From NCBI RefSeq assembly GCF_020075545.1, contig NZ_JAIQZK010000002.1, forward strand, positions 496,001 to 560,000: DNA of 64,000 nucleotides, in the 5' to 3' direction. Source of the stretch: Nocardioides sp. TRM66260-LWL (GTDB lineage Bacteria > Actinomycetota > Actinomycetes > Propionibacteriales > Nocardioidaceae). Position 1 is the first letter of the stretch. Each line of letters opens with the position of its first letter. This document shows positions 53,991-61,542 of the stretch, in pieces. Position numbers and translations under genes: made by a program. The notes beneath the pieces are model-generated. The model saw only the letters and a list, made by a program, of their open reading frames with translations. It was not told the origin of the DNA and ran no database searches.

Positions 53991-54617
53991 TCAGCCGCGG
54001 GACGCCGTGAGGGCGTCCAGCAGCCGCCCGAACCGCTCGGTGAGCCGTTCGGGGGTCTGCTCGGGGTGGTCGAACCACCAGGTCATCAGAGCGGTGACGA
54101 CCGCCTGCCAGACGTGGTTCATCGCGTCGGCGTCGAGCGCGTCGCCCTCCAGCGGCGAGGCCGCCAGCGCCGCCCGGACGCCCTGCGCCCCGAGCTTGGT
54201 GAGCCGCTCGCGGGCGGCCGTGGCGACCTGCTCGGCCTCGGAGCCGGCGGGCAGCGTGAGGTCGTAGACCAGCAGCCAGTCGCGGGGCCGCTCGCGCACG
54301 GTCGCGAACAGCATGCGCATGGTCTCCAGCGCCATCGGGACGCCCGGCGGCGCCTGCTCGACGACGGGAACGATCGCGGCGAGCAGCCGCTCGGCGACGT
54401 CGGCCGCACAGCGCGCGTAGAGCGCGTCCTTGGTGCCGAAGTAGGCGTGCACCAGCGGCTTCGAGACGCCCGCCCGGGCCGCGACGGCGTCCATGCCGGT
54501 CTGGTGGTAGCCGCCCTCCCCGAACTCCTCGAGCGCCGCGCGCAGGATCTGCGCCTCGCGCTCGACCCGGGGCATGCCGCGGGTGCCGCGCGGGGCGGCG
54601 TCACGGGCGGCGGGCAT
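53991..54617 (-). CDS. TetR-family transcriptional regulator
   Basis: It is 208 aa. The HTH spans about residues 21-65 (ILRAALEEFGEGGYHQTGMDAVAARAGVSKPLVHAYFGTKDAL). The ligand domain has GVPMALETMRMLFATVRERPRDWLLVYDL. It is divergent from a membrane hydroxylase gene with a dyad in between, its probable operator. TAGGGT ends 6 nt before the ATG. Confidence 0.9.
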   Translation of the reverse strand: MPAARDAAPRGTRGMPRVEREAQILRAALEEFGEGGYHQTGMDAVAARAGVSKPLVHAYFGTKDALYARCAADVAERLLAAIVPVVEQAPPGVPMALETMRMLFATVRERPRDWLLVYDLTLPAGSEAEQVATAARERLTKLGAQGVRAALAASPLEGDALDADAMNHVWQAVVTALMTWWFDHPEQTPERLTERFGRLLDALTASRG

Positions 54618-54623
54618 GTCCGC

Positions 54624-54629
54624 ACCCTA
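54624..54629 (-). promoter_or_regulatory. -10 hexamer TAGGGT of tetR (leaderless candidate)
   Basis: TAGGGT on the minus strand, 6 nt from the ATG at 54617. Confidence 0.5.
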
Positions 54630-54663
54630 CGAGCCGGACGAGTCGGCCGGACGAGGGGCTACC

Positions 54664-54688
54664 AATTGACCCACGAGTCAATTACGCT
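54664..54688 (+). promoter_or_regulatory. TetR operator dyad and -10 of the membrane hydroxylase gene
   Basis: AATTGAC-CCACGA-GTCAATT (54664-54683) is a perfect 7-6-7 dyad. Its last base is the first of TACGCT (54683-54688), the -10 that ends 6 nt before the GTG at 54695. A bound TetR dimer would block this promoter. Confidence 0.75.
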
Positions 54689-54694
54689 GATCCC

Positions 54695-55657
54695 GTGAGC
54701 CCGACCGAGCTGTGGCAGTCCCTGCCCGAGATGCTGCGCGACCCCGTCGCCCTGGCCATCCCGTTCTTCCTGGTCGCCGTCGTCCTCGAGGCGGTCGCGG
54801 CCCTGCTGCTCGAGGACGAGCGGCCCGCCGAGGCACGCGTCGCCCCCGACGGACGACCGATCCCCCTGCCGGGCCAGTACGCCCGCAAGGACGCGATGGC
54901 CAGCATGCTCATGGGCCTGGTCTCGGTGGGCACCACCGGTCTGCTCAAGGCCGGAGCGCTGGTCGTCTACGCCGTGCTCTTCGCCTACGTCGCGCCGTGG
55001 CACCTGCCCACCGACGCCTGGTGGTCGTGGGCCCTGGTGATCCTGGTCGTCGACTTCCTCTTCTACTGGACGCACCGGGTCGCCCACCGCGTCCGCCTGG
55101 TGTGGGCGACGCACCAGGCGCACCACTCCAGCGCCTACTTCACCTTCGCGACCGCCCTGCGGCAGAAGTGGAACAACACCCACGACCTCGTCATCTGGCT
55201 GCCGCTGCCGATCCTGGGCGTGCCGCCGGCGATGATCTTCGCGGCGTTCTCGCTCAACCTCGTCTACCAGTTCTTCGTGCACACCGAGCGGGTCGACCGG
55301 CTGTGGCGCCCGATCGAGCTGGTCTTCAACACCCCGTCCCACCACCGGGTGCACCACGGCTGCGACCCCGAGTACCTCGACCGCAACTACGCCGGCATCC
55401 TGATCGTCTGGGACCGCCTCTTCGGCTCGTTCCAGGAGGAGATCCGCCGACCCACCTACGGGCTCACCAAGCCCATGCTCAGCACCAACATCTGGACGCT
55501 GCAGACCCACGAGTACGCCGCCATCGCCCGCGACGTGCGCTCCGCCGCGACGTGGCGCGAGAAGCTGGGCTACGTGTTCGGTCCGCCGGGCTGGACGCCG
55601 GCGGCTCAGGCCCCGGCGACCTCCGCGGCCGCCCCAGCCGGCGCCGACGCCGCCTGA
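54695..55657 (+). CDS. Sterol desaturase / fatty-acid hydroxylase superfamily membrane protein
   Basis: Di-iron membrane oxygenase, 320 aa. The histidine boxes are HRVAH, HQAHHS and HHRVHH; hydrophobic segments surround them (LAIPFFLVAVVLEAVAALLL, ALVVYAVLFAYVAP, WALVILVVDFLFYWT). It probably hydroxylates or desaturates a lipid. Start GTG at 54695 follows from the -10. The last 52 bp overlap the 3' end of the convergent amidohydrolase gene. Confidence 0.88.
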   Translation: MSPTELWQSLPEMLRDPVALAIPFFLVAVVLEAVAALLLEDERPAEARVAPDGRPIPLPGQYARKDAMASMLMGLVSVGTTGLLKAGALVVYAVLFAYVAPWHLPTDAWWSWALVILVVDFLFYWTHRVAHRVRLVWATHQAHHSSAYFTFATALRQKWNNTHDLVIWLPLPILGVPPAMIFAAFSLNLVYQFFVHTERVDRLWRPIELVFNTPSHHRVHHGCDPEYLDRNYAGILIVWDRLFGSFQEEIRRPTYGLTKPMLSTNIWTLQTHEYAAIARDVRSAATWREKLGYVFGPPGWTPAAQAPATSAAAPAGADAA

Positions 55658-57483
55658 GTGGTCGCTGCCCGAGCCGACGGCGGCCGGGCTGGGGCCACCG
55701 GCGGCACCCGCTCCCCGACGCGCAGGAACGCGCCGGTGCGCTCGCGGCCGAGCAGCGGCGTGGGCTGGCCGTGCTCGACGACCAGCCGTCCCGACACCAG
55801 CACCGCGCGCACCGCGGCGTCGTCGCGGTTCACCATGCGGCTCAGCCCGCCGTAGTGGTCGACGACGGCCTCGTGGTACTCCTCGAGCCGCTCGTCGAGG
55901 GCCGTCGGATCGACGACGACGACGTCGGCGCGCGAGCCCTCGCGCAGGTGCCCGGCGTCCAGGCCGTACCAGTCGGCGAGCTCGCCCGTGAGCCGGTGCA
56001 CGGCCTGCTCGACGGTGAGGAACGGCGTGCCGGCCCGCTCGGCGTCGCGCACGTGCCGCAGCAGGCGCAGGCCCATGTTGTAGAACGCCATGTTGCGCAG
56101 GTGGGCGCCGGCGTCGGAGAACCCCATCTGGACACCGGGGTCGGCGGCGAGCATCCGCAGCAGCGCGGGCCGGTGGTTGGAGATCGTGGTGCGCCAGCGC
56201 AGGGCGGTGCCGTGCTCGACGACGAGGTCGAGGAAGGCGTCCACGGGGTGCAGCCCACCGCGCTCGACGCCGACCTGGCCGAAGCTCATCCCGATCACCG
56301 AGGCGTCCGGGCACGCCACGATCTCGGCGTCGAAGAAGTCGCGGTGCCAGACCCGCGGGCCGAAGCGGGAGTCGTAGTCCTTGCGGAAGCGACGCCGGTA
56401 CGCCTCGTCGCGCAGCAGCTCGTCGCGGGCGACCCGGTCGGCCAGGTGCAGCGCGGCGGCGCCCGCCCCGAGCTCCTCGAAGATCACCAGGTCGATGCCG
56501 TCGGCGTACACCTCGAAGGGCACCGGCAGGTGCTGCCACCGGAAGTCGCCGCCGAGCCGGTTCACGGTGCGCGCGAGCGGCCCCATGATCCGCACCGCGG
56601 GCGGCACGGCCTTGATGTCGGCGGCCGAGAGCAGGCTGGTGCGCAGGGCCTTGCGGCCGCGACGCGGCACGGAGTCGAGCGCCGCCTGGACGATGGTCTG
56701 CGGGTGGGTGATGTCGGGGCCCGACTGCAGCACCCGCCCGGTCGCGCGCAGCAGGTCGGTGAGCCGGCGCAGCTCGCCGCGGCGCGCGTAGGTGGACGGC
56801 AGGGTGCGCGAGCGGCACAGGTCGCCGTCGAGCTTGTCGAAGAGCAGCTGCTGGCTCGACATGCCGAGGAAGCCGGCGTCGAGCGCCGCCTGCACCATCG
56901 CCTCCATCCGGTCGAGCTCGGCGGCGGTGGGCCGCACCTCGGCGCGGGTGGCGCGGTCGAGGCCCATGACGGCGGTGCGCACGTCGGAGTGGCCGATGAA
57001 CGCGGCCAGGTGCGGGCCCAGCGGCAGCGCCTCGAGCGCCGCGACGTAGGAGGCGGCGTCGTCCCAGCCGCGGGCGTCCCGGTGGCGCCGCACGGCGTCG
57101 ATCACCTGCAGCCGCGGGATCGCCTCGACCCGGCCGAAGAGGTCGCCGGCGTCGACCGGGTCGACGTGCACGGTCGAGAGCGAGCACGAGCCGACGAAGA
57201 CGGTCGTGACGCCGTGGCGCACCGACTCCGCGAGGCCGGGGCCGTCGAGCACCTCGACGTCGTAGTGCGTGTGGATGTCGACCATCCCGGGCAGCACCCA
57301 GCAGCCCTCGGCGTCGATCACCCGAGCGCCGTCGGGCGCCTCGAGCGGGGCGGCGGAGATCGTCACGACGACGCCGTCGCGCAGGCCGAGGTCGCGCACC
57401 GCGGACGGCGCACCGGAGCCGTCGAACCAGCGGCCGCGACGGATGACGGTGTCGTAGGACGTGTCGGGGGTCACAGGTGTCAC
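55606..57483 (-). CDS. N-acyl-D-amino-acid deacylase-like amidohydrolase
   Basis: Amidohydrolase-superfamily protein of about 625 aa, near the usual 500-580 for the group with an extended tail. VIRRGRWFDGSGAPSAVRDL begins the sandwich domain; VDIHTHYDVEVLDGPG carries the metal His pair; FVGSCSLS, FIGHSDVRTAVMG, MSSQQLLFDK, MGFSDAGAHLRNMAFYNMG and LTGELADWYGLDAG follow. The C-terminal about 40 residues are Pro/Ala-rich. GTG at 57483 or 57474 may be used; no Shine-Dalgarno decides. Follows the CrtI-like gene by 50 bp. Confidence 0.85.
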   Translation of the reverse strand: MTPVTPDTSYDTVIRRGRWFDGSGAPSAVRDLGLRDGVVVTISAAPLEAPDGARVIDAEGCWVLPGMVDIHTHYDVEVLDGPGLAESVRHGVTTVFVGSCSLSTVHVDPVDAGDLFGRVEAIPRLQVIDAVRRHRDARGWDDAASYVAALEALPLGPHLAAFIGHSDVRTAVMGLDRATRAEVRPTAAELDRMEAMVQAALDAGFLGMSSQQLLFDKLDGDLCRSRTLPSTYARRGELRRLTDLLRATGRVLQSGPDITHPQTIVQAALDSVPRRGRKALRTSLLSAADIKAVPPAVRIMGPLARTVNRLGGDFRWQHLPVPFEVYADGIDLVIFEELGAGAAALHLADRVARDELLRDEAYRRRFRKDYDSRFGPRVWHRDFFDAEIVACPDASVIGMSFGQVGVERGGLHPVDAFLDLVVEHGTALRWRTTISNHRPALLRMLAADPGVQMGFSDAGAHLRNMAFYNMGLRLLRHVRDAERAGTPFLTVEQAVHRLTGELADWYGLDAGHLREGSRADVVVVDPTALDERLEEYHEAVVDHYGGLSRMVNRDDAAVRAVLVSGRLVVEHGQPTPLLGRERTGAFLRVGERVPPVAPARPPSARAATTQAASAPAGAAAEVAGA

Positions 57484-57533
57484 AGGGCACGGTCGCGCGG
57501 AGCGCCCGGGGGCGTCAAGGGGCCGTCCGCCGG

Positions 57534-58997
57534 TCAGCCCAGGTGACGCAGGGCGCTGCGGGCGGCCTGGTGGCCGCACATGCCGTGCACGCCGGCGCCC
57601 GGCGGGGTGCTGGCCGAGCAGAGGTACACCCCCGGGACGCCAGTGGCGTAAGGGTCGGTCGAGAGCCGCGGCCGGGCGAGCAGCTGCAGGACGTCGTTGG
57701 CCCCGCCGGCGATGTCGCCGCCGACGTAGTTGGGGTTCTCCGCGGCGTGGTCGGCGGGCGTCCGGGTGGCGGTGGCGCGGATGCGTCCGCGGAAGCCCGG
57801 CGCGAACCGCTCGACCTGGTCGAGGATCGCCTCGCGGGCGACGTCCGGGTCGCCGTCGTAGCCCTGCGGCACGTGCCCGTAGAGCCAGAGCGGGTGCAGC
57901 CCGCCTGCCGCACGCGAGGGGTCGACCAGCGACTGCTGCGCCACCAGCACGAACGGCTGCTCGGGCAGGCGTCCGGCGGCCACCTCGGCCTCGGCGCGCG
58001 CGACGTCGCGCCACGAGCCGCCGACGTGCACGGTGCCGGCGCGGCGGGCGGCCTCGGCCGTCCACGGCACCCCGCCCTCGATCGCGAGGTCGAGCTTGAA
58101 CGCCGCCGCGCCGTAGCGCCAGCGGCGGTAGGCTCGCTCGACGCGCCGCGGCAGGCGTCCGTCGAGCAGCTCGGCGGCGGCCGTGGGCGTGGTGTCGAGC
58201 AGCGTGACGTCGGCCGGCGGCAGGTCGGCGACGCTGCGCACGTGGTGGCCGGTGACGATCGTGCCGCCGAGCTCCTGCAGCAGGGACGCGAGCGCGTCGC
58301 TGATCGCCGCGCTGCCGCCGACCGCCACGGGCCAGCCGCGGGCGTGGCCGGCGGCGGTGAGGATCAGCCCGACAGCGGCCGTCGCGGGACGGTGCAGCGG
58401 CTGGTAGGCGTGGGCGGCCGAGCCGGCGAAGAGCGCCTGGGCCTGCGGGGTGCGGAAGCGGCGCAGCAGCACCGAGGCCGGCAGGCCGGCCATCGCGCCG
58501 AAGCGGGCCATCAGCATCGGGTGGTCGGGCCAGCGGACGATCGGCCCGAGCACGTCGCGGGCCAGCTCGTCGAAGTGTCGGGTCAGGGGCGCGAACACCT
58601 GACGCCACGCGCGGCCGTCGCGGCCCAGCCCCAAGCAGGTGGCGTCGAGGTCGCGCAGCAGGACGCCCGCCGAGCCTTCGTCGAGCGGGTGCGCGAGGTC
58701 GACCTCGGGCCACGCCCAGGTGAGCCCGTGCCGCTCCAGCGGCAGGCCCGAGAGGTACGGCGAGCCGACGCCGAGGGGGTGGATGGCCGAGCACAGGTCG
58801 TGGCGCAGGCCGGGGAGGGTCAGCTCGGCGGTGCGGGTGCCGCCGCCGATGGTCTCGGCGGCCTCGAACACCGTCACCCGCAGGCCGGCCTGCGCGAGCG
58901 TGACCGCCGCGGCCAGGCCATTGGGGCCGGAGCCGACGACCACCGCCGCGCGTCCGGACCGGTCGGCGGGACGGGGGGACGGAGCGGAGGGGGCCAC
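57534..58997 (-). CDS. CrtI-like FAD-dependent oxidoreductase
   Basis: Phytoene-desaturase-family flavoprotein of 487 aa. The dinucleotide fold is VVVGSGPNGLAAAVTLAQAG with the acidic residue in VTVFEAAETIGGGTRT; the C-terminal FAD segment is GVYLCSASTPPGAGVHGMCGHQAAR. Carotenoid genes are absent, and many actinobacterial members of this type are not carotenoid enzymes (NAD(P)/FAD oxidoreductase or isomerase-like). The start is a GTG at 58997, tentative. Confidence 0.82.
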   Translation of the reverse strand: MAPSAPSPRPADRSGRAAVVVGSGPNGLAAAVTLAQAGLRVTVFEAAETIGGGTRTAELTLPGLRHDLCSAIHPLGVGSPYLSGLPLERHGLTWAWPEVDLAHPLDEGSAGVLLRDLDATCLGLGRDGRAWRQVFAPLTRHFDELARDVLGPIVRWPDHPMLMARFGAMAGLPASVLLRRFRTPQAQALFAGSAAHAYQPLHRPATAAVGLILTAAGHARGWPVAVGGSAAISDALASLLQELGGTIVTGHHVRSVADLPPADVTLLDTTPTAAAELLDGRLPRRVERAYRRWRYGAAAFKLDLAIEGGVPWTAEAARRAGTVHVGGSWRDVARAEAEVAAGRLPEQPFVLVAQQSLVDPSRAAGGLHPLWLYGHVPQGYDGDPDVAREAILDQVERFAPGFRGRIRATATRTPADHAAENPNYVGGDIAGGANDVLQLLARPRLSTDPYATGVPGVYLCSASTPPGAGVHGMCGHQAARSALRHLG

Positions 58998-59137
58998 GTC
59001 GTCGAGGATGACAGTCGGCGCCCAGGGGGTGGGTCGCCCATCCGGGCCGGCCGGGCGCGTCGAACCGCTTGACGCCGGACCGACGATGGTCCGGCCGCGG
59101 GCGGTGCCCGTGGTCGATCGGATCCGGAGGTGGAGCG

Positions 59138-60949
59138 GTGCGCACGACCCTGGACCTGCTCGTCGCGCTGGTCGCCGGCGTGGTCGCCGGTGCTGCGGTC
59201 GCCCTGCTGGTCGTGGCGCCGCTGCGGCGCACGCTCGACGCGCGACCGCTGGTCGAGCGCGCGGAGCCCGAGCCCGAGCCGGCCGCCGAGTCCGTCGGCG
59301 CCATCACCGTGCTCGACGTGCTCGACGCCGGACGTCCGGACGCCGATCCGGACGCCGGACGCCGACCGCCGCTCGGGCCCCGGGCGCTGGCGGTCGCGGC
59401 GGCGCTGGGCGCGGGGCTCGTCGTCGCCGCGGGCGAGCTCGTCGCTCCGCGCCTGCTCGACCTCGCGGGGCTCCCGTCCTCGACCCTGCGCTGGGTCGGC
59501 GTCGTGGTGCTGCTCGCCGCGGGCCTGCTGACGCTGCTCCCCGGGCCGGCCGCCACGGCGTCCCGGCTGCTCGGACGCGCCGCCCCGCGCCGGGTCGAGG
59601 AGACCACCGGCGGGGTCGCGGCCGCGGCGGGCGCCGTGGGCGGCCTGGCGATGCTGGGCGTCCTCGGACCGCTGCTCTCCCTGCTGGCGCCCCGGTCGGC
59701 GGCGTCCGACGTCCGGCTGCTGGCGCCGGCGCTCGGCCTCGCGGCGGGCGCCGCGGTCGGCGTCGCCGTCGCGCTCCTGCGCAGCCGCGCCCTGCCCCAA
59801 GGCGCGCGGGTCGGCGGCCCCGTGCTGGCCGCCGCGCTCGCCCTGGCCGTCGCGGTCGCCGTCGCGCCGCCGGCGGTGCGCGCTCCCGACACGTCCTCCG
59901 GCGCGTCCGCGACGCCGAGCGCCCCGGGAGCCCCGGCGGAGCCCGCCGACGGGGTGCCGACCGCCACGGAGAGCTACACCGCGCTCGGCGGCGGCGGGCG
60001 CCTCACGACCGCCACCGGCCCGGAGAACGCCCGCCTCTCACGGTGCGTCCCGGGCAGCCCCGAGCTCGCCGACTGCGGACGCGCCCCGAGGCTGCGCTAC
60101 GAGGGCTGGATCAACCTCGTCGGCGACCGCATCCCGCGGCTCTCCGGACGCCCCACGCTCCTCACCTTCTTCTCCGCGAGCTGCCTGGCGTGCGTGCGCG
60201 ACCTCGCCCGCACGTCCGCCCTCGCCGACGCCTACCCTGACGCCCAGTTCCTCGGCGTGCACTCCGCGGAGTACCCGCTGGAGACCCGCGAGGTCGTGCA
60301 GCAGGCGCTCACCCGCACCGAGGTGCGCTACCCCGTGGCGCTCGACACCGACACCGAGACCCTCGACGCCTACCGCTCCCCCGGCTGGCCGGCGCACTTC
60401 CTCGTCGACTCCTCGGGCACCGTGCGCGCCGTCGGGCTCGGCGCCGGCGGCCTGGAGACCCTCGAGACCGGCCTGCGCCGCCTGCTGGCCGAGGAGTCCG
60501 GCGACGCCTCCCTGCCCGCGCCCGTGCTGCAGGGCTCGCCCGGACTCGCGCTCATCGGCCGCACCCCGTCCATCCGCCTGTGGCCCAACCAGGCGGGCTA
60601 CGCGGGCGCGCCGCAGTACCTCTCCACGGACGCGCGGCGGTACACGCTGCTCGACGCCCAGCCGCCGAACACGTTCGGCCTCGACGGCGCCTGGGACGTC
60701 CGCCGCGACTCGATCAGCGCCGACAGCGCCACCAGCCGGCTGCGGCTGCGCTACCGCGCGAGCCGCGTCGAGGCGATCGTCACCGGCGAGGGCGGCATCA
60801 CGGTCATCGACGAGGACGGCTTCCGCACCCTGCCCGTGCGCGGCCCGGGCGGCCTGCTGCCCCTCGTGGAGTCCGACTCCGCCGGCGACCGGTCGCTCGT
60901 CCTGCTGCCGTCCCCGGGCGTCCGGCTGTGGGGGCTGGCGTTCGAGTGA
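59138..60949 (+). CDS. DipZ-like membrane protein with thioredoxin domain
   Basis: It is 603 aa. The first about 245 residues are membrane helices without any Cys. Then comes a linker, a thioredoxin-like domain (GRPTLLTFFSASCLACVRDL, redox CxxC) at about 340-470 with SPGWPAHFLVDSSGTV, and a C-terminal domain (GYAGAPQYLSTDARRYTLLD, TFGLDGAWDVRRDSISADSA) similar to that at the end of mycobacterial DipZ. Thus the order is membrane-Trx-CBM-like, but the usual CcdA part with its two Cys is replaced. GGAGG lies about 8 nt before the GTG at 59138. Confidence 0.72.
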   Translation: MRTTLDLLVALVAGVVAGAAVALLVVAPLRRTLDARPLVERAEPEPEPAAESVGAITVLDVLDAGRPDADPDAGRRPPLGPRALAVAAALGAGLVVAAGELVAPRLLDLAGLPSSTLRWVGVVVLLAAGLLTLLPGPAATASRLLGRAAPRRVEETTGGVAAAAGAVGGLAMLGVLGPLLSLLAPRSAASDVRLLAPALGLAAGAAVGVAVALLRSRALPQGARVGGPVLAAALALAVAVAVAPPAVRAPDTSSGASATPSAPGAPAEPADGVPTATESYTALGGGGRLTTATGPENARLSRCVPGSPELADCGRAPRLRYEGWINLVGDRIPRLSGRPTLLTFFSASCLACVRDLARTSALADAYPDAQFLGVHSAEYPLETREVVQQALTRTEVRYPVALDTDTETLDAYRSPGWPAHFLVDSSGTVRAVGLGAGGLETLETGLRRLLAEESGDASLPAPVLQGSPGLALIGRTPSIRLWPNQAGYAGAPQYLSTDARRYTLLDAQPPNTFGLDGAWDVRRDSISADSATSRLRLRYRASRVEAIVTGEGGITVIDEDGFRTLPVRGPGGLLPLVESDSAGDRSLVLLPSPGVRLWGLAFE

Positions 60950-60952
60950 CGC

Positions 60953-61231
60953 CTACACCTCGCTGACCGTGTAGCGGCGCTCGACGTGGGCCGTCGCCCG
61001 GCCCCACGTGCTCGCGGCGACCCGCCGCTGGTGGGCCTCGAAGGCCGCCCGGTCGACGAACCGCTCCTGCACCCGCCAGCTCGTCGTCGCCCCGATGCGC
61101 TCGACCACGAACTCGCGACAGCCCGGCTCGGCCCGCGTGAGCGCGACGTGCTCGGGCAGATGACGTGCGACGGTGGCCGCCTGCTCGTCGTCGTGGGCGA
61201 TCAGGAGTCCGGTCAGGGTCACCTCAGGCAC
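60953..61231 (-). CDS. Antibiotic biosynthesis monooxygenase (ABM) domain protein
   Basis: A 92-aa single-domain ferredoxin-like protein: LTGLLIAHDDEQAATVARHL, ALTRAEPGCREFVVER, SWRVQERFVDRAAFEAHQRR. ABM proteins are quinone-forming monooxygenases or uncharacterised. The GTG at 61231 is used because it yields the family length and has CAGGAT 6 nt upstream; longer in-frame starts would translate the direct repeats at 61263-61325. Confidence 0.8.
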   Translation of the reverse strand: MPEVTLTGLLIAHDDEQAATVARHLPEHVALTRAEPGCREFVVERIGATTSWRVQERFVDRAAFEAHQRRVAASTWGRATAHVERRYTVSEV

Positions 61232-61262
61232 GGGGACATCCTGTCTGGTCGAGCGCGGCTCC

Positions 61263-61325
61263 GGTGGTCGAGCTTGTCGAGACCCCCGCACCGTCGGTGG
61301 TCGAGCTTGTCGAGACCCCCGCACC
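61263..61325. repeat. Two 30-bp direct repeats (GGTGGTCGAGCTTGTCGAGA core)
   Basis: Identical 30-bp copies at 61263-61292 and 61296-61325, separated by GTC. The core GGTCGAGCTTGTCGAGACC resembles short repeats dispersed between genes in Nocardioidaceae and related actinobacteria (recollection, not searched). Confidence 0.85.
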
Positions 61326-61514
61326 CGAACATCGGCGGTCGCCTCACCGCTTAGCGGTGGTCGCCGTGGCGGTCATGGCACTCGGTGGTCGCTCGCCGTC
61401 TCGGTACAGCGGGTGTTCCCCGTTCGCCGTCGCCGGCTACGCCGTTCGTCTCTCTCAGTTGTCTGCGGTCGCTGCTTTGAAAATCATGTCTGATCTGGGG
61501 ATATCCACTTCTAT

Positions 61515-61530
61515 TCGAACGCGTGTTCAC
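61515..61530. promoter_or_regulatory. LexA (SOS) box-like dyad TCGAACGCGTGTTCAC
   Basis: The actinobacterial SOS box is TCGAAC-N4-GTTCGA; here 10 of 12 defined positions match (last two are AC). It ends 1 nt before the TAGAAT -10 of the HNH gene, so LexA would block it. In M. tuberculosis several 13E12-family genes carry such boxes. Confidence 0.75.
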
Positions 61531-61531
61531 A

Positions 61532-61537
61532 TAGAAT
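61532..61537 (+). promoter_or_regulatory. -10 hexamer TAGAAT of the DUF222-HNH gene
   Basis: TAGAAT ends 5 nt before the ATG at 61543; directly follows the LexA-box-like dyad. Confidence 0.65.
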
Positions 61538-61542
61538 GAGGC

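Larger units (their letters stand above)
61232..61542. other. Gene-free region before the HNH gene, with repeats, AT-richer bases and promoter
   Basis: It holds two direct repeats (61263-61325) and, from about 61430, a stretch poorer in GC than the rest of the window, ending in a LexA-box-like dyad and a TAGAAT -10. No coding sequence was recognised. Confidence 0.6.

Noticed and set aside
55606..59967. One 1453-codon minus-strand frame covering the amidohydrolase, the CrtI-like gene region and part of the DipZ-like gene
   Set aside because: Only the first 1.9 kb encode a recognisable protein. The rest is the wrong frame of a clear CrtI-like gene and antisense to the DipZ-like gene, so it is not a giant fusion.
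61263..61325. attachment site or IS inverted repeat
   Set aside because: The copies are direct, three bases apart, and no integrase or transposase is near.
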